From Emydura subglobosa (taxonomy: Eukaryota; Chordata; Testudines; Chelidae), in NCBI GenBank assembly GCA_007922225.1, contig ML679968.1, forward strand, positions 7,246,075 to 7,310,074: DNA of 64,000 nucleotides. Direction: 5' to 3'. The position numbers and the translations under genes were made by a program. Of this stretch, positions 22,330-32,760 are shown in pieces. The notes under the pieces are model-generated. The model made no database searches and was not told where the DNA came from. It was given only the letters and a program-made list of their open reading frames with translations. How positions within the stretch are numbered: the first letter of the stretch is position 1; every line of letters starts with the position of its first letter.

Positions 22330-24200
22330 TCGCTTTGTGAAAGGTGTCCACCCACAGGTGATGCGGTGTTATTGTCTTATAATTTTCCTGTGTGAGTTCA
22401 TTTGAGATTGTACTGATTGTCTGATGTCATCCACATAGTCATTACTTATATTCACTCAATGAGATACACCACATGTTCTGAAAGGCATGAGTTAGGCCGA
22501 GAGATCTTGAAAGATGTGTTGTGAAGGGTGTTGATCATTGTAGTAGTGGAGATAGGTCTGCATGTTTTGCATCTGTGGTTCTGGCAGGGTCTGATGCTGT
22601 TTTGAGTTGGTGTGTCCTGGTCTATGTGAAGATTGCTTATGATGATGATGAGCTTGGAGAGGTTGGGAGGCTGTCTGAACGTCAGAAGAGGGATTTCAGG
22701 AAAGATTTCCTTCAGGATGCTGTCCCTATCAAGTATGGGTTGTAGTTTTTTGATAATACTCTGTATGGGTTTCAGTATGAGATGGTAGGTGACAATTAGA
22801 GGTGTGTGGTCAGAAGGAGTGGTCAGAAGAGTTTTTATTTTTGTATTGAAGCAGGTTCTCTTGAGGTTAAATGGGTGTACTGTTCCATGTTGTGATCTAT
22901 TCCTCTGGTGCAGTTCCCTGTGTGGTGAAGGCAGTTTTGAGTGTGTTAAGGTGTACATCCCAGACTTTCTCCTCTGAGCATGTTCTGTGATATCTGAGTG
23001 TCTGGCTGTAGCTACCAGAATTCTTGCTGTGTTTGGGGTTGTTACTGGATCTAGGAAGGTAAGTGTAGTGATCCGTGGGTTTCTTGTATATAGTTGTCCG
23101 TTGGGTTCCATTGTTGAAGCCGATTGTGATGTCCAGGAAGTTGATGCTGGTTTGGGAGTGTTCCAGAGAGAGTTTAATGGATGGATGTTTGTTGCTGAAG
23201 TTGTGGTGGAAATCTATGAGGGAGTTTGTCATCTGCCCAGAGGATGAAAATATCATTGATGTCTCTCAGGTACATCATTAGTTTCATGGTGCACTTGCAA
23301 AGAAATTCTTCCTCAAGGTGGCCCATGAAGAGGTTGGCATATTGAGGAGCCATCCTAGGACCCCTGGCTGTTCCCATGGTTTGGACGTAGTGTTTGTTGT
23401 TGAATGTAAAATTGTTATGGTGAAGATGAAATGGATGAGTTTGGAGATCTGAGGGTTATCCAGTGTTTTGTAAATATTTGAGGCAGGCTGCTATGCTGTC
23501 ACTGAGGGATGTTGATGTATAGGGAAGTGACATCCATGGTGGTAAGGATGGTATTCTGAGGGAGGTTGTTAATGTTGCAGATTTTGTGGAGGAAGTCATT
23601 TGTGCCCTGGTGGAAGCTGGCCCTTTGTGTGTTGAGTGGTTTGAGGACGGTTCCTATGAGTCCTGATATTCCTTTAGTAAGGGTACTATGGCCAGATACG
23701 ATGAGTTTGCCTGGGTTTTCTTGTTTGTGTATCTTGGGAAGCATGTAGAACAGTGATTCTCAGACTGAGGCTCACAAGCCACAAGTGGATCTCCTGCAGC
23801 TCTTTGAAGCACATGATGTTGAAACACTTTGTGATTTAATTATGAACCAATCTAAGTTGTTAACCAGTCAGGATGATTTCATTATGTTATTTACCAGTTG
23901 TAGTTGATAAATATATAAATAGAAAATGAAACAATGAATTCACACTACTGTGGCTCTTTCGGGTAATGCTGATCGTTAATTTGGCTCCTGGACCACTGAG
24001 GTCTGGTTATCACTGATGTAAAAAGTCTCTTGGGTGGGTTTGTGGGGGATGAGTTTGTAGAATTTCTCTTGGAATTGTTTGAGAAAGGATTTGATGATAA
24101 CCTCAAATTCCTGGGTAAATTTTGGTGGAAAATCACATTTGTATATTATACAAGCTGCTTTTTGAAGAGAAAAGAATACAACTATAGGCATGAAAACAGC
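22330..24200 (-). pseudogene. Penelope-like reverse transcriptase with GIY-YIG endonuclease
   Basis: In minus-strand order: 'PKFTQEFEVIIKSFLKQF' and 'EKFYKLIPHKPTQETFYI', then after the MITE 'LPKIHKQENPGKLIVSG' and 'LTKGISGLIGTVLKPLN'. RT motif A follows as 'TTMDVTSLYINIPQ', then 'GTARGPRMAPQYANLFMGHL' and the catalytic box as 'YLRDINDIFILWADD' (YIDD-type core changed to DIND). Next are 'HPSIKLSLEHSQTSINFLDI' with 'TIYKKPTDHYTYL', and near the C-end 'SEHVVYLIE' followed, out of frame, by 'YVDDIRQSVQSQMNSHR'. That last pair is the GIY-YIG nuclease region. PLE proteins join an RT to this nuclease and prime on chromosomal ends or nicks. At least three frameshifts, loss of the N-terminal domain and a changed catalytic box show it is dead. 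Confidence 0.92.
23751..24015. mobile_element. hAT MITE inserted in the Penelope RT
   Basis: A 265-bp element with ends 'cagtgattctcagact' and 'ggtctggttatcactg'. Its 8-bp flanks are atgtagaa (23,743-23,750) and atgtaaaa (24,016-24,023), one mismatch. Removing it restores the RT reading from FYI to LPKIHK. It therefore inserted after the PLE. Confidence 0.92.
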
Positions 24201-24215
24201 ATGCGAACATGACAT

Positions 24216-25473
24216 TGTGGAAAAAATTTCCCAATCACAATGGAAAAACCAAGGCTTCTATGGAAATGAAGTCATGGGACATACATGACAAAGCTCTTTG
24301 GGATGCACCACATGGCATGCTGAAGGTCTCATAAGAGCTAAGAAACATTAATAAATCATCAGTGGGAATGCCCAAAAATTCATTTCTTTTGCCAAGAGGG
24401 AATAGGTTTAGTTGTTGATTCACCTGTAGGATTGAATTAATTTTACAACAGGAACTACAATAGGACTTCTAAACTGGTATTCAGGGAATACTAGCAAACT
24501 ATTGAGCCTAAATAATTATAATAATTGACGGTTCTTGAGAGACACTGTGGCCATAAAGAAAATTATCTTCTCTTCCGGGAAAAGAGATATGGGTGTTGAA
24601 CATAGGTCAGAGGACTAGCACTAAAGGCTGTAAAGCTTCAAAGAGACTTTTTCATTAGGTTAAATGAATTATGTGATTATGAATATTACAAGTCTTTGAG
24701 AAGCTACATATAGTTTAAGAACATAAATCTTTTTTTATATTCTGTCTGGATGCAGGTTTTTTCATGTTTTAAGCTATATCATATTGCCTATATCTTATGA
24801 ATCTCATGTTACTGGAACCTCCTGCTGATTAGAGAATTAACTGGATAATAGAGGAAGCTAGCAAAGGAGCATCTGCATCTACATAGTCTATACCGACTAC
24901 TTCACTAAAGGTTATTTCTATAGGGATTCACATTAATGTGTAACATTCAGGTAATTTGGATGACATCTAAAATTTTGGAAATTTAGTTCTCCTAATCCCC
25001 TATATAATTTAATATATCCTTCTGATTAAAATAAAATAAAATAAAATGGCACACATGGAGAAATCAAGATGTATGCATGTTTGTGGACCTATTTGAGAAT
25101 GATTCATTTAAATGTTCTGCATTACCTTGTTTTTGGATAAATGGAGTTTTTGAGTATCAAAATCCTGACTTTATCAATTGCCAGTTAATTGAATTGATTG
25201 GTAATACATAAATGGGTGATATGCCATGGTGTATATTGGCACACATGGTACACATTTTGCAGTATTATCTGGAAGTCACCAGAAAAATACTACTGAAGAC
25301 AACCTTCAGAATTCTGTTGATCTACATGCATATACTGAGATCTTGGAAAATGCTATAGTCTGGCCACTGTATGGTATTTTTTTAAAGTAAACTGTTTTTA
25401 TGTTTTTTAAAGAAAGTAACCATTCCCTACCCCAAATTCTGCCTTTGACTAGAAAAATTGATGAAGTTTAGAG
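24216..25473. other. Non-coding stretch, no gene seen
   Basis: AT-rich with a short (AAAAT)n run near 25,027-25,046. No coding sequence recognised. Confidence 0.55.
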
Positions 25474-26025
25474 CAAGGGTGTTCAACTCATTCTGTGGTG
25501 TCTGCCAAATTACCCCTTCAGTTAGGGGTTATAAGACCTAGTTTACTGGTAAAAAGCAAATTTTACAGTCTTGCAAAAGGAAGTAGCTCATTTTCTGCCT
25601 TGAACCTGCTCTTATGGGTTCGGTGGCAGGACAGGGACCTGGGAAGAAGGATGGGGTGGCTGAAAATATTGCCTCTTCGCTGAGCCCAGTGCTAGAAGGT
25701 TTAGTGGCAGCAGGGACTGGAGAGGAAGGGGCAAGGGTGACAGGCACTGGGGTGGGGGGGAAATAGAAAGCAGCCTCCCCTAAGTCTTGGATCTAAATAA
25801 AGGTGGTGCCATCCCTTACACCTGTACAAAGGGCTACTGCTGAAGTGGAGGAGGTGGCTCTGCTGCCTCAATCAGTCAGCTGTGAATTCTCTTCTCAACT
25901 CTTTTCCCCTCCTGTTCCCTTTTGAATCCTTTGCAGAGGGAGTTGGAGGCTGGAGTGTCCTGTGCCCTGTGGGCTGGAGCTGTCATGCAGGTCATATGTT
26001 TGACACTACCAGTTGAGAACTGTTG
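25474..26025. mobile_element. Probable hAT-type non-autonomous element
   Basis: Ends 'caagggtgttcaact' and 'agttgagaactgttg' are inverted repeats agreeing at 11 of 15 positions. The inside is GC-richer than its flanks and non-coding. The 8-bp flanks (gtttagag, cctatagt) do not match, so the call rests on the inverted ends only. Confidence 0.45.
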
Positions 26026-26277
26026 CCTATAGTACAAGAGTTTACATACCTACCCCTAAACCAAGTACAATAGTACATTACATTACTAATAGTACAAAAT
26101 ATTGAGAAGCTCAGTTCCCACCCAGAAGTCTTACTTTGTCTTAACAGAATTGTAACAATTTTTTGCTTAAATAAAAATACCTTTTTAAGTTTTAATTAAA
26201 GTGTTCTTGTAGCCTAAATATAGATCCCCTAATTAAAAATAATAATAAAAATAAAATCTATGATAATTAGGCCCCTA

Positions 26278-26370
26278 AATAAATGGCCTGATTTTCAAAA
26301 GTGCTGAGCACTCAGCAGCTCTGGTTGAAGTCAAATTACTTTCAGTAGCTGGAATACAAACTGGAGTCGA
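26278..26370 (+). repeat. Ancient 'ctgattttcaaaagtgctgagcac' type repeat
   Basis: The phrase 'ggcctgattttcaaaagtgc' followed by 'tgagcactcagcagctctgg' and 'tgaagtcaa' belongs to a small, often palindromic repeat frequent in turtles, crocodilians and birds. Only one arm is clear. Confidence 0.4.
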
Positions 26371-26569
26371 GTAATTGTAGCTTACTGTGTACTTGGAAGC
26401 AGAGCCTAGGCAACAGGACTTTAAATGATATTTTACAGTAAAAATAAACATGGACACCTCTGTACTGCACACCTGCAGCTGGCTTTGAGTGTGCTGGTGT
26501 GAGTCGCTGTACACCACCAACTAGAATTTGATACAAAAACACATAATTAATTGCTTGTATTAGCAGTGA

Positions 26570-27016
26570 CCACAGGTACTAAACCTGGATCCATGGGACT
26601 CTTAGGTCCACATAAGTGCCAACCTGCCACCTATTAACAGTTACTAAGGTAGAAGCTAAAATCCAGTAGAGGACTCTAGTTCTGGAACTGGATTGGCAAG
26701 TTGCTGCGGTTCCTGATCGGTCCACAGGTCCTATATAAACCCAGCACAGTAACAGGAAGTTGCCTATGCAACTGGGATCCACCCATCTCTGGGCTAGTCC
26801 TGGTCTCCTGGCCTTGACTTCCTGACCCAGTCTTATTCCAATTACTGATCTGTGGTTTGCTTTCAGGTTTGTCTCCTGCCTCTGGTAACCTGACCCTGCC
26901 TGCCTTGTGCCTCCTAATGCTTGACTCTTGGCTTGCTCTCTGATCTCCTGATAGCTGACCTGGCCTGACTCCTGCTTTGACCACTAGGCCAGGCTACCCA
27001 TGTCCTGGTCATGACA
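26570..27016 (+). mobile_element. LTR-like block, family A, sense copy
   Basis: A TATA box 'cctatataaaccca' near 26,730 is preceded by 'ttcctgatcggtccacagg'. It is followed by repeated 'cctgactcctgctttg / tgacttcctgaccc' phrases and ends near 'gtcctggtcatgacaca'. The same order (tgattggtccagacattct, TATA-like, ctggttcctgaccctgg) occurs at 46,460-47,015, and the reverse complement at 16,190-16,465. No coding sequence. Confidence 0.55.
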
Positions 27017-29515
27017 CATATTAATTGAAAATACAATAACAATGTTAATCCATGTCAAGAGACTCCCATAAAGGGATCCAAATGTTTCAGATGAAGCGGT
27101 GCTGCTGGAGCTCATGAGAATAACTTTGTAAAACCATAAACTCAGGTAAAAAACATACTTCTGATTGCAGCAGATTTTAGCAACATTTTGGGTACAGTGC
27201 CATGAATCAGAGAAACTTGGCAAAAAATACCCAATTCTTTAATTATGTGGAATTGTTAATATAGTTTAAGAGGGCCTCAAGCAATAGAAAGAAAAGATTT
27301 TCCACCATCATGTTTATTGGGGAGCAGCATCCTCTTCTTAGTGAATGATTGAATGAAATATATGTCAACAACAATGTGAGACCAGGACATGGGAACTCAG
27401 TGCAATAATAGAAGCTGGATCAATATGTTAGATTGCAGTATGGATTGTGAAAACACATTGATTGGACAGTTTCCTCCCTGAACAGTTTTTTTCCCCATAT
27501 TGGTACAGCATTAACTGTGCACACTTGATCATGTCAGAAAGAAGGGTTAATCGCTACAGTGGTAAGGTGAATGGCTGCTTGCAGGTTTGCTCCTTTCACC
27601 TCCCCCAAAGCAGAATCATGTCAGAGCCAGCTGTACTGTGTGTGTCAGAGGCTTCTTTCTCAACAAGCATAAGATGACACATTTAGAAACTGCTGTCTAT
27701 CATGGGGAAGGTCACAGAGGTTCAGGGAGAAGAGATCTCACAATCCCAGTTTCTACCAGAAGGTGTTCTTAATGGGGATTCACATGACTAATCCCTGCAG
27801 GGCTTTGCTGTAGCAGAGATCTCACTTTTCTTTTTGTAAATATAACCGTAATAAATCTCTCTGACAATCCTCCAGAACAACGTCACTATATCCCCTACAA
27901 TAACTGCCCAGGAAACATTTGTGCTGCCACTGCACAAGGCTCACCGGGGGTGGGGGAGTGGGAGAAAGCAATTTCAGTATTACTTTAATCTAAGACCTAC
28001 ATTTTCAAAAAATTTCTGTTGGATTCTAACTGTGCAGATCCAGCTGGCTTAGCCAGACATTCTCCATTAAGGTTAAGCCCCTGCACAACTCTGAAGATAT
28101 CTGGGGTTCAAGTGTGTCAAATATGCATTTAGTATGATTCTATTAAAACAGTTACACACATAATAGTGGATTACTATAAATTTATTATGAACAACTTTTT
28201 TTCAGATCTCTTGATGTCTTAATAATACATAAATAATTCCAAGTGACTATCCATTGTCAGACAATAGCTCCTTTATTACATTTACCCTTTAGATTTAAGA
28301 CAGAGGGCCCAGTCATAGCCCCTGTTCTGCCTGCTTTTATACTGCGCTAGCAGTGAAAGCAGATGGAAAGTGTAACTGGGTGGTATGGAATTCCCGTAAT
28401 ATAAGGGAATCCTCAGGTGTTGTTAAGCTGCCCAGCATAGGAAAGAAGAAAGGGGGCTTGGCCAGAGCACTGCTGTGCTCTGAAGATATCCATCTGATAG
28501 AATAGCCCTTTGGGTACTATTACAAGCCAAAACAATTTAGAGCCACCTTGAGGCTGCTTTAGGTTACCCCACGGTCTACACCCGCCCCATGTCAGGCCCA
28601 GGATTGAGGTGGGTTGGGCTAGAAGTTGCATAAAGCCACCTTTGCAATCCCTTCAACAGCCCCAAATACAGCTAAGGACTCACCCCATCATCACATAACC
28701 ATGCATCAATTAGTTCTACATACTTGATAAGTTGGTTTTAAACCACTATCTTACTTTCAGTACTTTTCAAGCCAACATAAATTGTTTGTTAAAAACAAGA
28801 TGATGTTTAATTAGCCTGCTGTACAACAATTTTTTTAACAGATCTAAATTATGTGAATATTTTTAATTAAACTTAATTTGAAGTGTTACTGGTATTTTTC
28901 TTTAATGATTGGTAATTTACAACTAATATGCCTGAACCAATCTAGAAATGTTTAGGTTAATTTTCTGTAAATATTCAGCCCCAGCCTTCCTGCTTTTTTC
29001 TATGTGAGACTGAAGTGAAATATAAATAGAGCTAGTCATTAAGAAAGAAATCTCCTGAGCACTAAGCCAGCAGTCTTATCAGCTGAGCACTAAGTGCTAG
29101 TGGGATTTTTAACCCTTTAAGTCAGATTTTTCAGTTCTTACTGTCCTAAAAGCTCTCTCTGGCAGATAGTCAAAACAGCTAGAGATGAGCTGGGGAATTC
29201 TTTAAGGGCTAAAGAGAGAATGAATGGTTGTCTCAAGCTGCTCCATAGCAGGTAGTCTAGCTTCAGGAGTTTTGAGGCACTATTGCAGTACTACTGCAAT
29301 TACTAGTGGCGTGGTTGCCAAACCACTTACATTTCCCTATTCCTTCCAGGGGGTAACGACTGGCAAACCATGACTAAGCCTGCCACACCCTTGCTGCAGA
29401 GAAGCAATCATTGAGCCACTACTGAGCACACAGATTTTTATGGCACTTATAAAAAAATAAGGAAATCAAAGTGAAGAAGAAAAAGGAGGAGGGGCAATGA
29501 GATGAAACAAGGAGG
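27017..29515. other. Non-coding stretch, no gene seen
   Basis: No recognisable coding sequence. The part 28,263-28,670 is GC-richer and could be an unclassified repeat, but I cannot name it. Confidence 0.45.
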
Positions 29516-29519
29516 CGGA

Positions 29520-30685
29520 AGTGTGGATTTATTTCCACCCTTCTGTCCAGGTTTCCCCCAGGGATCTTTAGTCAACCAGCTCTAGGAAGCTGTCCCAAAT
29601 GGACTCAAATTTTTCTGGGGTTTGCTGTCTATTGTATATCATCCTTATCTTTGCAGTCAGATCTGCCAATTCTTTATATCAGCCATTGTGCCTGGGGACA
29701 GATTTAGTTTTTCAGCATAACAAAATTTTATATTTTGCAACCAGTAAAGCTCTACAGAGCAATGCACCCTAAACATGACTTTTTGTTGAATGAGATGTAA
29801 CTGGAAGACACTTCCTTAATTTCTCATATGACTCTTTTCCAATGAGGAGGCAGCTGATGTCTCTTAAAGGAGATACATAGGTGGTTCTCCATTCTCCATA
29901 ATAATATTTTTAAGGATGTCATTGATTTTCAGAAAATAACATTGGGATGTTTGGATTGGAGACCCTTGCGTACATATTAATCTTGGTAGCACATTAATTT
30001 TTATCAGGGTGATTGCTACCCATTTACGTAAATCATTAGTGATTTGTGCGATGATAGGTTCTAAGTTAACTATTTACTTTAAATCTCTAGGATCTTCCTA
30101 AATATTTTAATGCCACCAGTTACCATTGGAAATTCCACTGACTAAGCGAGGCCCAGTAGTTAGTTAGTCCTAATGCCTACAACTTGTTCCAATGAGTCTT
30201 ATATTTGGATAAAGCACATGAACCTTTAGATAAAATTCTAATCATTTGGGTATCAACCTGTGTGGGTAAGAGAGTAGAATCAGCACAAAAAAATGAGTGA
30301 AAAATGATGTTATATATGACCACTTTTAATATCTGGACTGTGTATACCAGCAATTCAGCGCTACATCAAAGAGTAGTAGGGATAGCTGGCAGCCCTGCCT
30401 TGTTCCTCTCTATAATGAGAATGAATCCAAAATATAGTTACTGGTGATCAACTGGAATCAGGTGTTGAGCAGTTTCATCCAACTGATTAAAGTGGTCATT
30501 AAATCCTATTCTCTCAAAGACTGAGAAAAGAAAATCCCATGCAACCCTATCAAAGACTTTTTCATTACCTAGTGATAAAGCTACCAAAGTCTCCTTCTAG
30601 TGCTGTGCTATTGCAATTGTATCGATGAGTTACTTGAAACTGTCTGACTCATGCCTAGATAAATCCAACTTGATTTATGTAGATG
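29520..30685 (-). pseudogene. L1/Tx1-like LINE RT, 3' part
   Basis: The minus strand reads 'YINQVGFI', then 'ETLVALSLGNEKVFDRVAWDF' (LDAEKAFDRVEW, motif A), 'LFSVFERIGFNDHF', and 'GTRQGCQLSLLLFDVAL' (GTRQGCPLSPLLF, motif B, about 30,379-30,404). Then 'FCADSTLL' stands where FADDVLL is expected (motif C, about 30,271-30,296). Further down, 'WNFQW.LVALKYLGRS' fits the IKYLGI block. It continues the RT begun at 32,760-32,290, the two halves being separated by a 1.6 kb insertion. Many stops and the altered motif C show it is dead. L1/Tx1 proteins drive target-primed reverse transcription. Confidence 0.83.
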
Positions 30686-31294
30686 TAAGTAGGGTCTGAA
30701 TGTCCTGCCGAGTTGGCTGGGGGGAGGTGAACAGGCATCAGGGCCAGACTGTATTTGCATGAGCACACCCACTCTGCTCAGGTGCTCAATATGATGGGAC
30801 TGCTTTGCTCAAAGGATCCCTTTGGCTGGTGTTGGGTTATAAATCACACTAGTGTTAAATGCAGGGTAACGAAATGTTGTTCTCCTTATTGTATGAGCAA
30901 AGGGCAGCAGAACTGTGCTTAGCCTGTTCTGATGGAAGGGTCTCTATCATCTGAACCGAACTGGCTAAGAAAGGGGCTTGGATGCCTGAGCCTTGTGACG
31001 GTTGTTGGGAGTGGGGACAGGTATTCCTGCCGGGAAGTGTGGGCTCTGCCTAAGAGCCCCAGGCATGGTTTGATCTCCCTCTCTCACTGTTCAAAGATAG
31101 AGCTAATTAAGATTCCAGTAGGGGGCTTATGTTTCATTAAGTACTTGCTAGAGCTGAAATCATCTAGTGTGGGACAGCGCTTCTGACTGCTTCAGTACTG
31201 AGGTTCACCCACTAAGACAATCACTGACAGCTGGGTGGAACCTCAAAAGACTGACCTGAAGAAGTCATAGTAGACAATCAGGTGGCAGCAGAAG

Positions 31295-31515
31295 GTGAGG
31301 GGGTCCTCTCTGGCTGCACATCAGATGGCAGGGTGGTTAGCAGGGTGGCTGGCTAGGCAACTGGTGGAGCAGCCCACAGAGCAACAAATGACTGGCAGGG
31401 TGGCTAGTGGGAAACTGGCAGAGCGGCCTGCGCAGCAACAAGTGGCCAGCTGGCAGGGTGACCAAAACGTAGCAGCCAGACATCAGCAATGGGTGGCCAG
31501 CAGAGCAGCTGGAAT
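31295..31515 (+). repeat. Degenerate minisatellite-like patch
   Basis: Irregular repeats of a 20-35 bp motif built from 'ggcagggtggctagc', 'ggcagagcggcc' and 'gtggccagcagagcagctgg'. The frame through it (74 codons, Trp/Ala/Gln-rich) is a by-product of the repeat. Confidence 0.6.
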
Positions 31516-31847
31516 TTAGTGGCCAGATGGCAGCGTGAGCAAGGTGCCTTCTTTCCTCCTTCCCCCAACCAGGGTGGGAAGTGAACTCCACAGCTGAACC
31601 TCTAGACTCTGGGTCTGCCCTGACTAAGGACAACACCTATGAGTGGGGTGCTGTGAAGGGAGGGGCACATTAAAGGAATTTCTTGTTGCTAGACTTAAGA
31701 ACCTGAGGCAAAAGGAAACTGCCCCACGTACTCCGGGTGGGTGTTTTGTTCATGGTTTTATACATGTGAATCCTGCTTGTGGCATTTTCCCAAGATAATG
31801 CCTGGTTACTTTTCCCCTTTTTATTACAAGTCTCTTTTCTACACTCA

Positions 31848-32129
31848 GGGTATGTACACACTGATGGCAGCAAATTCGCCACCGTCAGATTGATCTATCC
31901 AGGTCGATTGAGTGGCAGTGAAGACCCGCTCAATCGATCCAGAAGTTGATTTAATTAAACCACCTCCTCAAAAGGCATAGCGTTGTGCATTTCCCACTGG
32001 CATAGCGCAGTGGAGACGGCACACTAAAGGGAAGTTAGGAAGTCAACGGGAATTATGCAAGCTACATTGTGTAGCTTGAATAACTCCTGTCGACTGCTGC
32101 TGAATTTTCCAGTAAGTGTGTAGTAAGCC
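31848..32129 (-). mobile_element. Harbinger MITE (family M1), TCA duplication
   Basis: A 282-bp element with ends 'gggtatgtacacactg' and 'agtgtgtagtaagcc', flanked by TCA on both sides (31,845-31,847; 32,130-32,132). It is the same family as 38,498-38,792 and 53,816-54,083 but inverted. Shared blocks, read on the minus strand, are 'tgcaagctacacaatg'-like near the start and 'ttctggatcgattgagcggg' in the middle. Confidence 0.88.
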
Positions 32130-32289
32130 TCAGTCTCCATGCTTGCGAGAGGGGAAGTATTGCCTCTGGGGGTGCCCAAGGGATGGTGTGTAATTGTCCC
32201 AGGTTTCTGGGTGGGGTCTTGAGCCAGTTTTGTGTTGTGTTGTTGAAAGGAACATTTAGATATTGGCGCTGGTTGCTGCCAACTCTGAT

Positions 32290-32760
32290 TGGCAGAAGGA
32301 TCACATATATAATTTGAGTGATAAATTTTTCCAGTGCATAAACAAGGGCTTTGGCAAGAATCTACTCATTACAATTTATCAGTGAAATGGGTCTGTAAAC
32401 TATGCAAATAGCAGGATCTTTCCCTGCCTTGAGAACAACAGATATAATTGCCTCTGCATTGTGGGAGGTAGGTGTCAGTCTTCTTGGTCTCATTGAACAC
32501 ATGAAAGAGCTTGTGGAATATTTGGCCTGATTTTAAAAACAAATAAAACTCCACTGGAAATCCTTCACTGCACAGGGATTTATCGTATTTAATTTTTTTC
32601 ACAGCTAGGACTATTTCCATGAGGTTGAGTTGGACCTCTAGGAACTCGTTCCTGTTTTCCAAAATACACAGCAATAAAACCCATCAAGAAATTCAGCCAA
32701 GGCCAATGTAGGGGCTGTGGAAGACGAGGGGGGAGTCTACTTTTTATAACTCTGAATAAA
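32290..32760 (-). pseudogene. L1/Tx1-like LINE RT, 5' part
   Basis: The minus-strand frame (32,369-32,674) reads 'EVQLNLMEIVLAVKKIKYDK', 'EGFPVEFYLFLKSG' and 'KLFHVFNETKKTDTYLP'. It matches the L1/Tx1 RT0 region (PITLEEI..AI..MK..KAPGPDGFPVEFYK, VFNES...LP). Upstream on the minus strand, 'SLYKS'-like and 'LNKINGNRREDG' text up to about 33,150 may be its more decayed N-side. The sequence passes directly into the half at 30,685 once the insertion is removed. Confidence 0.85.

Larger units (their letters stand above)
21946..24215 (-). mobile_element. Penelope-like retroelement (PLE), 5'-truncated
   Basis: The element runs on the minus strand. Its 3' end near 21,946 carries the phrase (plus-strand view) 'ttggaccaacttctattggg...gagacaagcttttgagc', also present at 54,090. 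The coding part spans about 22,330-24,200 and the 5' end is lost upstream of the RT. A hAT MITE (23,751-24,015) interrupts it. A second, shorter copy of the same family and orientation lies at 54,090-54,520. Confidence 0.9.
30690..32285 (+). mobile_element. LTR-like insertion splitting the L1/Tx1 element
   Basis: Occupies the gap between the two halves of one LINE RT. The phrases 'ctctgcctaagagccccagg' and 'gatctccctctctcactg' look like a turtle LTR family, and 'ctttttattacaagtctc' near 31,820 may belong to its R/U5 region. Near the right edge, 'attggcgctggttgctgcc' (about 32,265) could be a primer-binding-site-like start of an internal region, but this is weak. A repetitive patch (31,295-31,515) and a Harbinger MITE (31,848-32,129) lie inside. 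Edges are set by where LINE homology stops. Confidence 0.5.

Noticed and set aside
31295..31519. Frame with repeated W-A-G-Q units
   Set aside because: Explained by the underlying degenerate tandem repeat rather than a coding gene.
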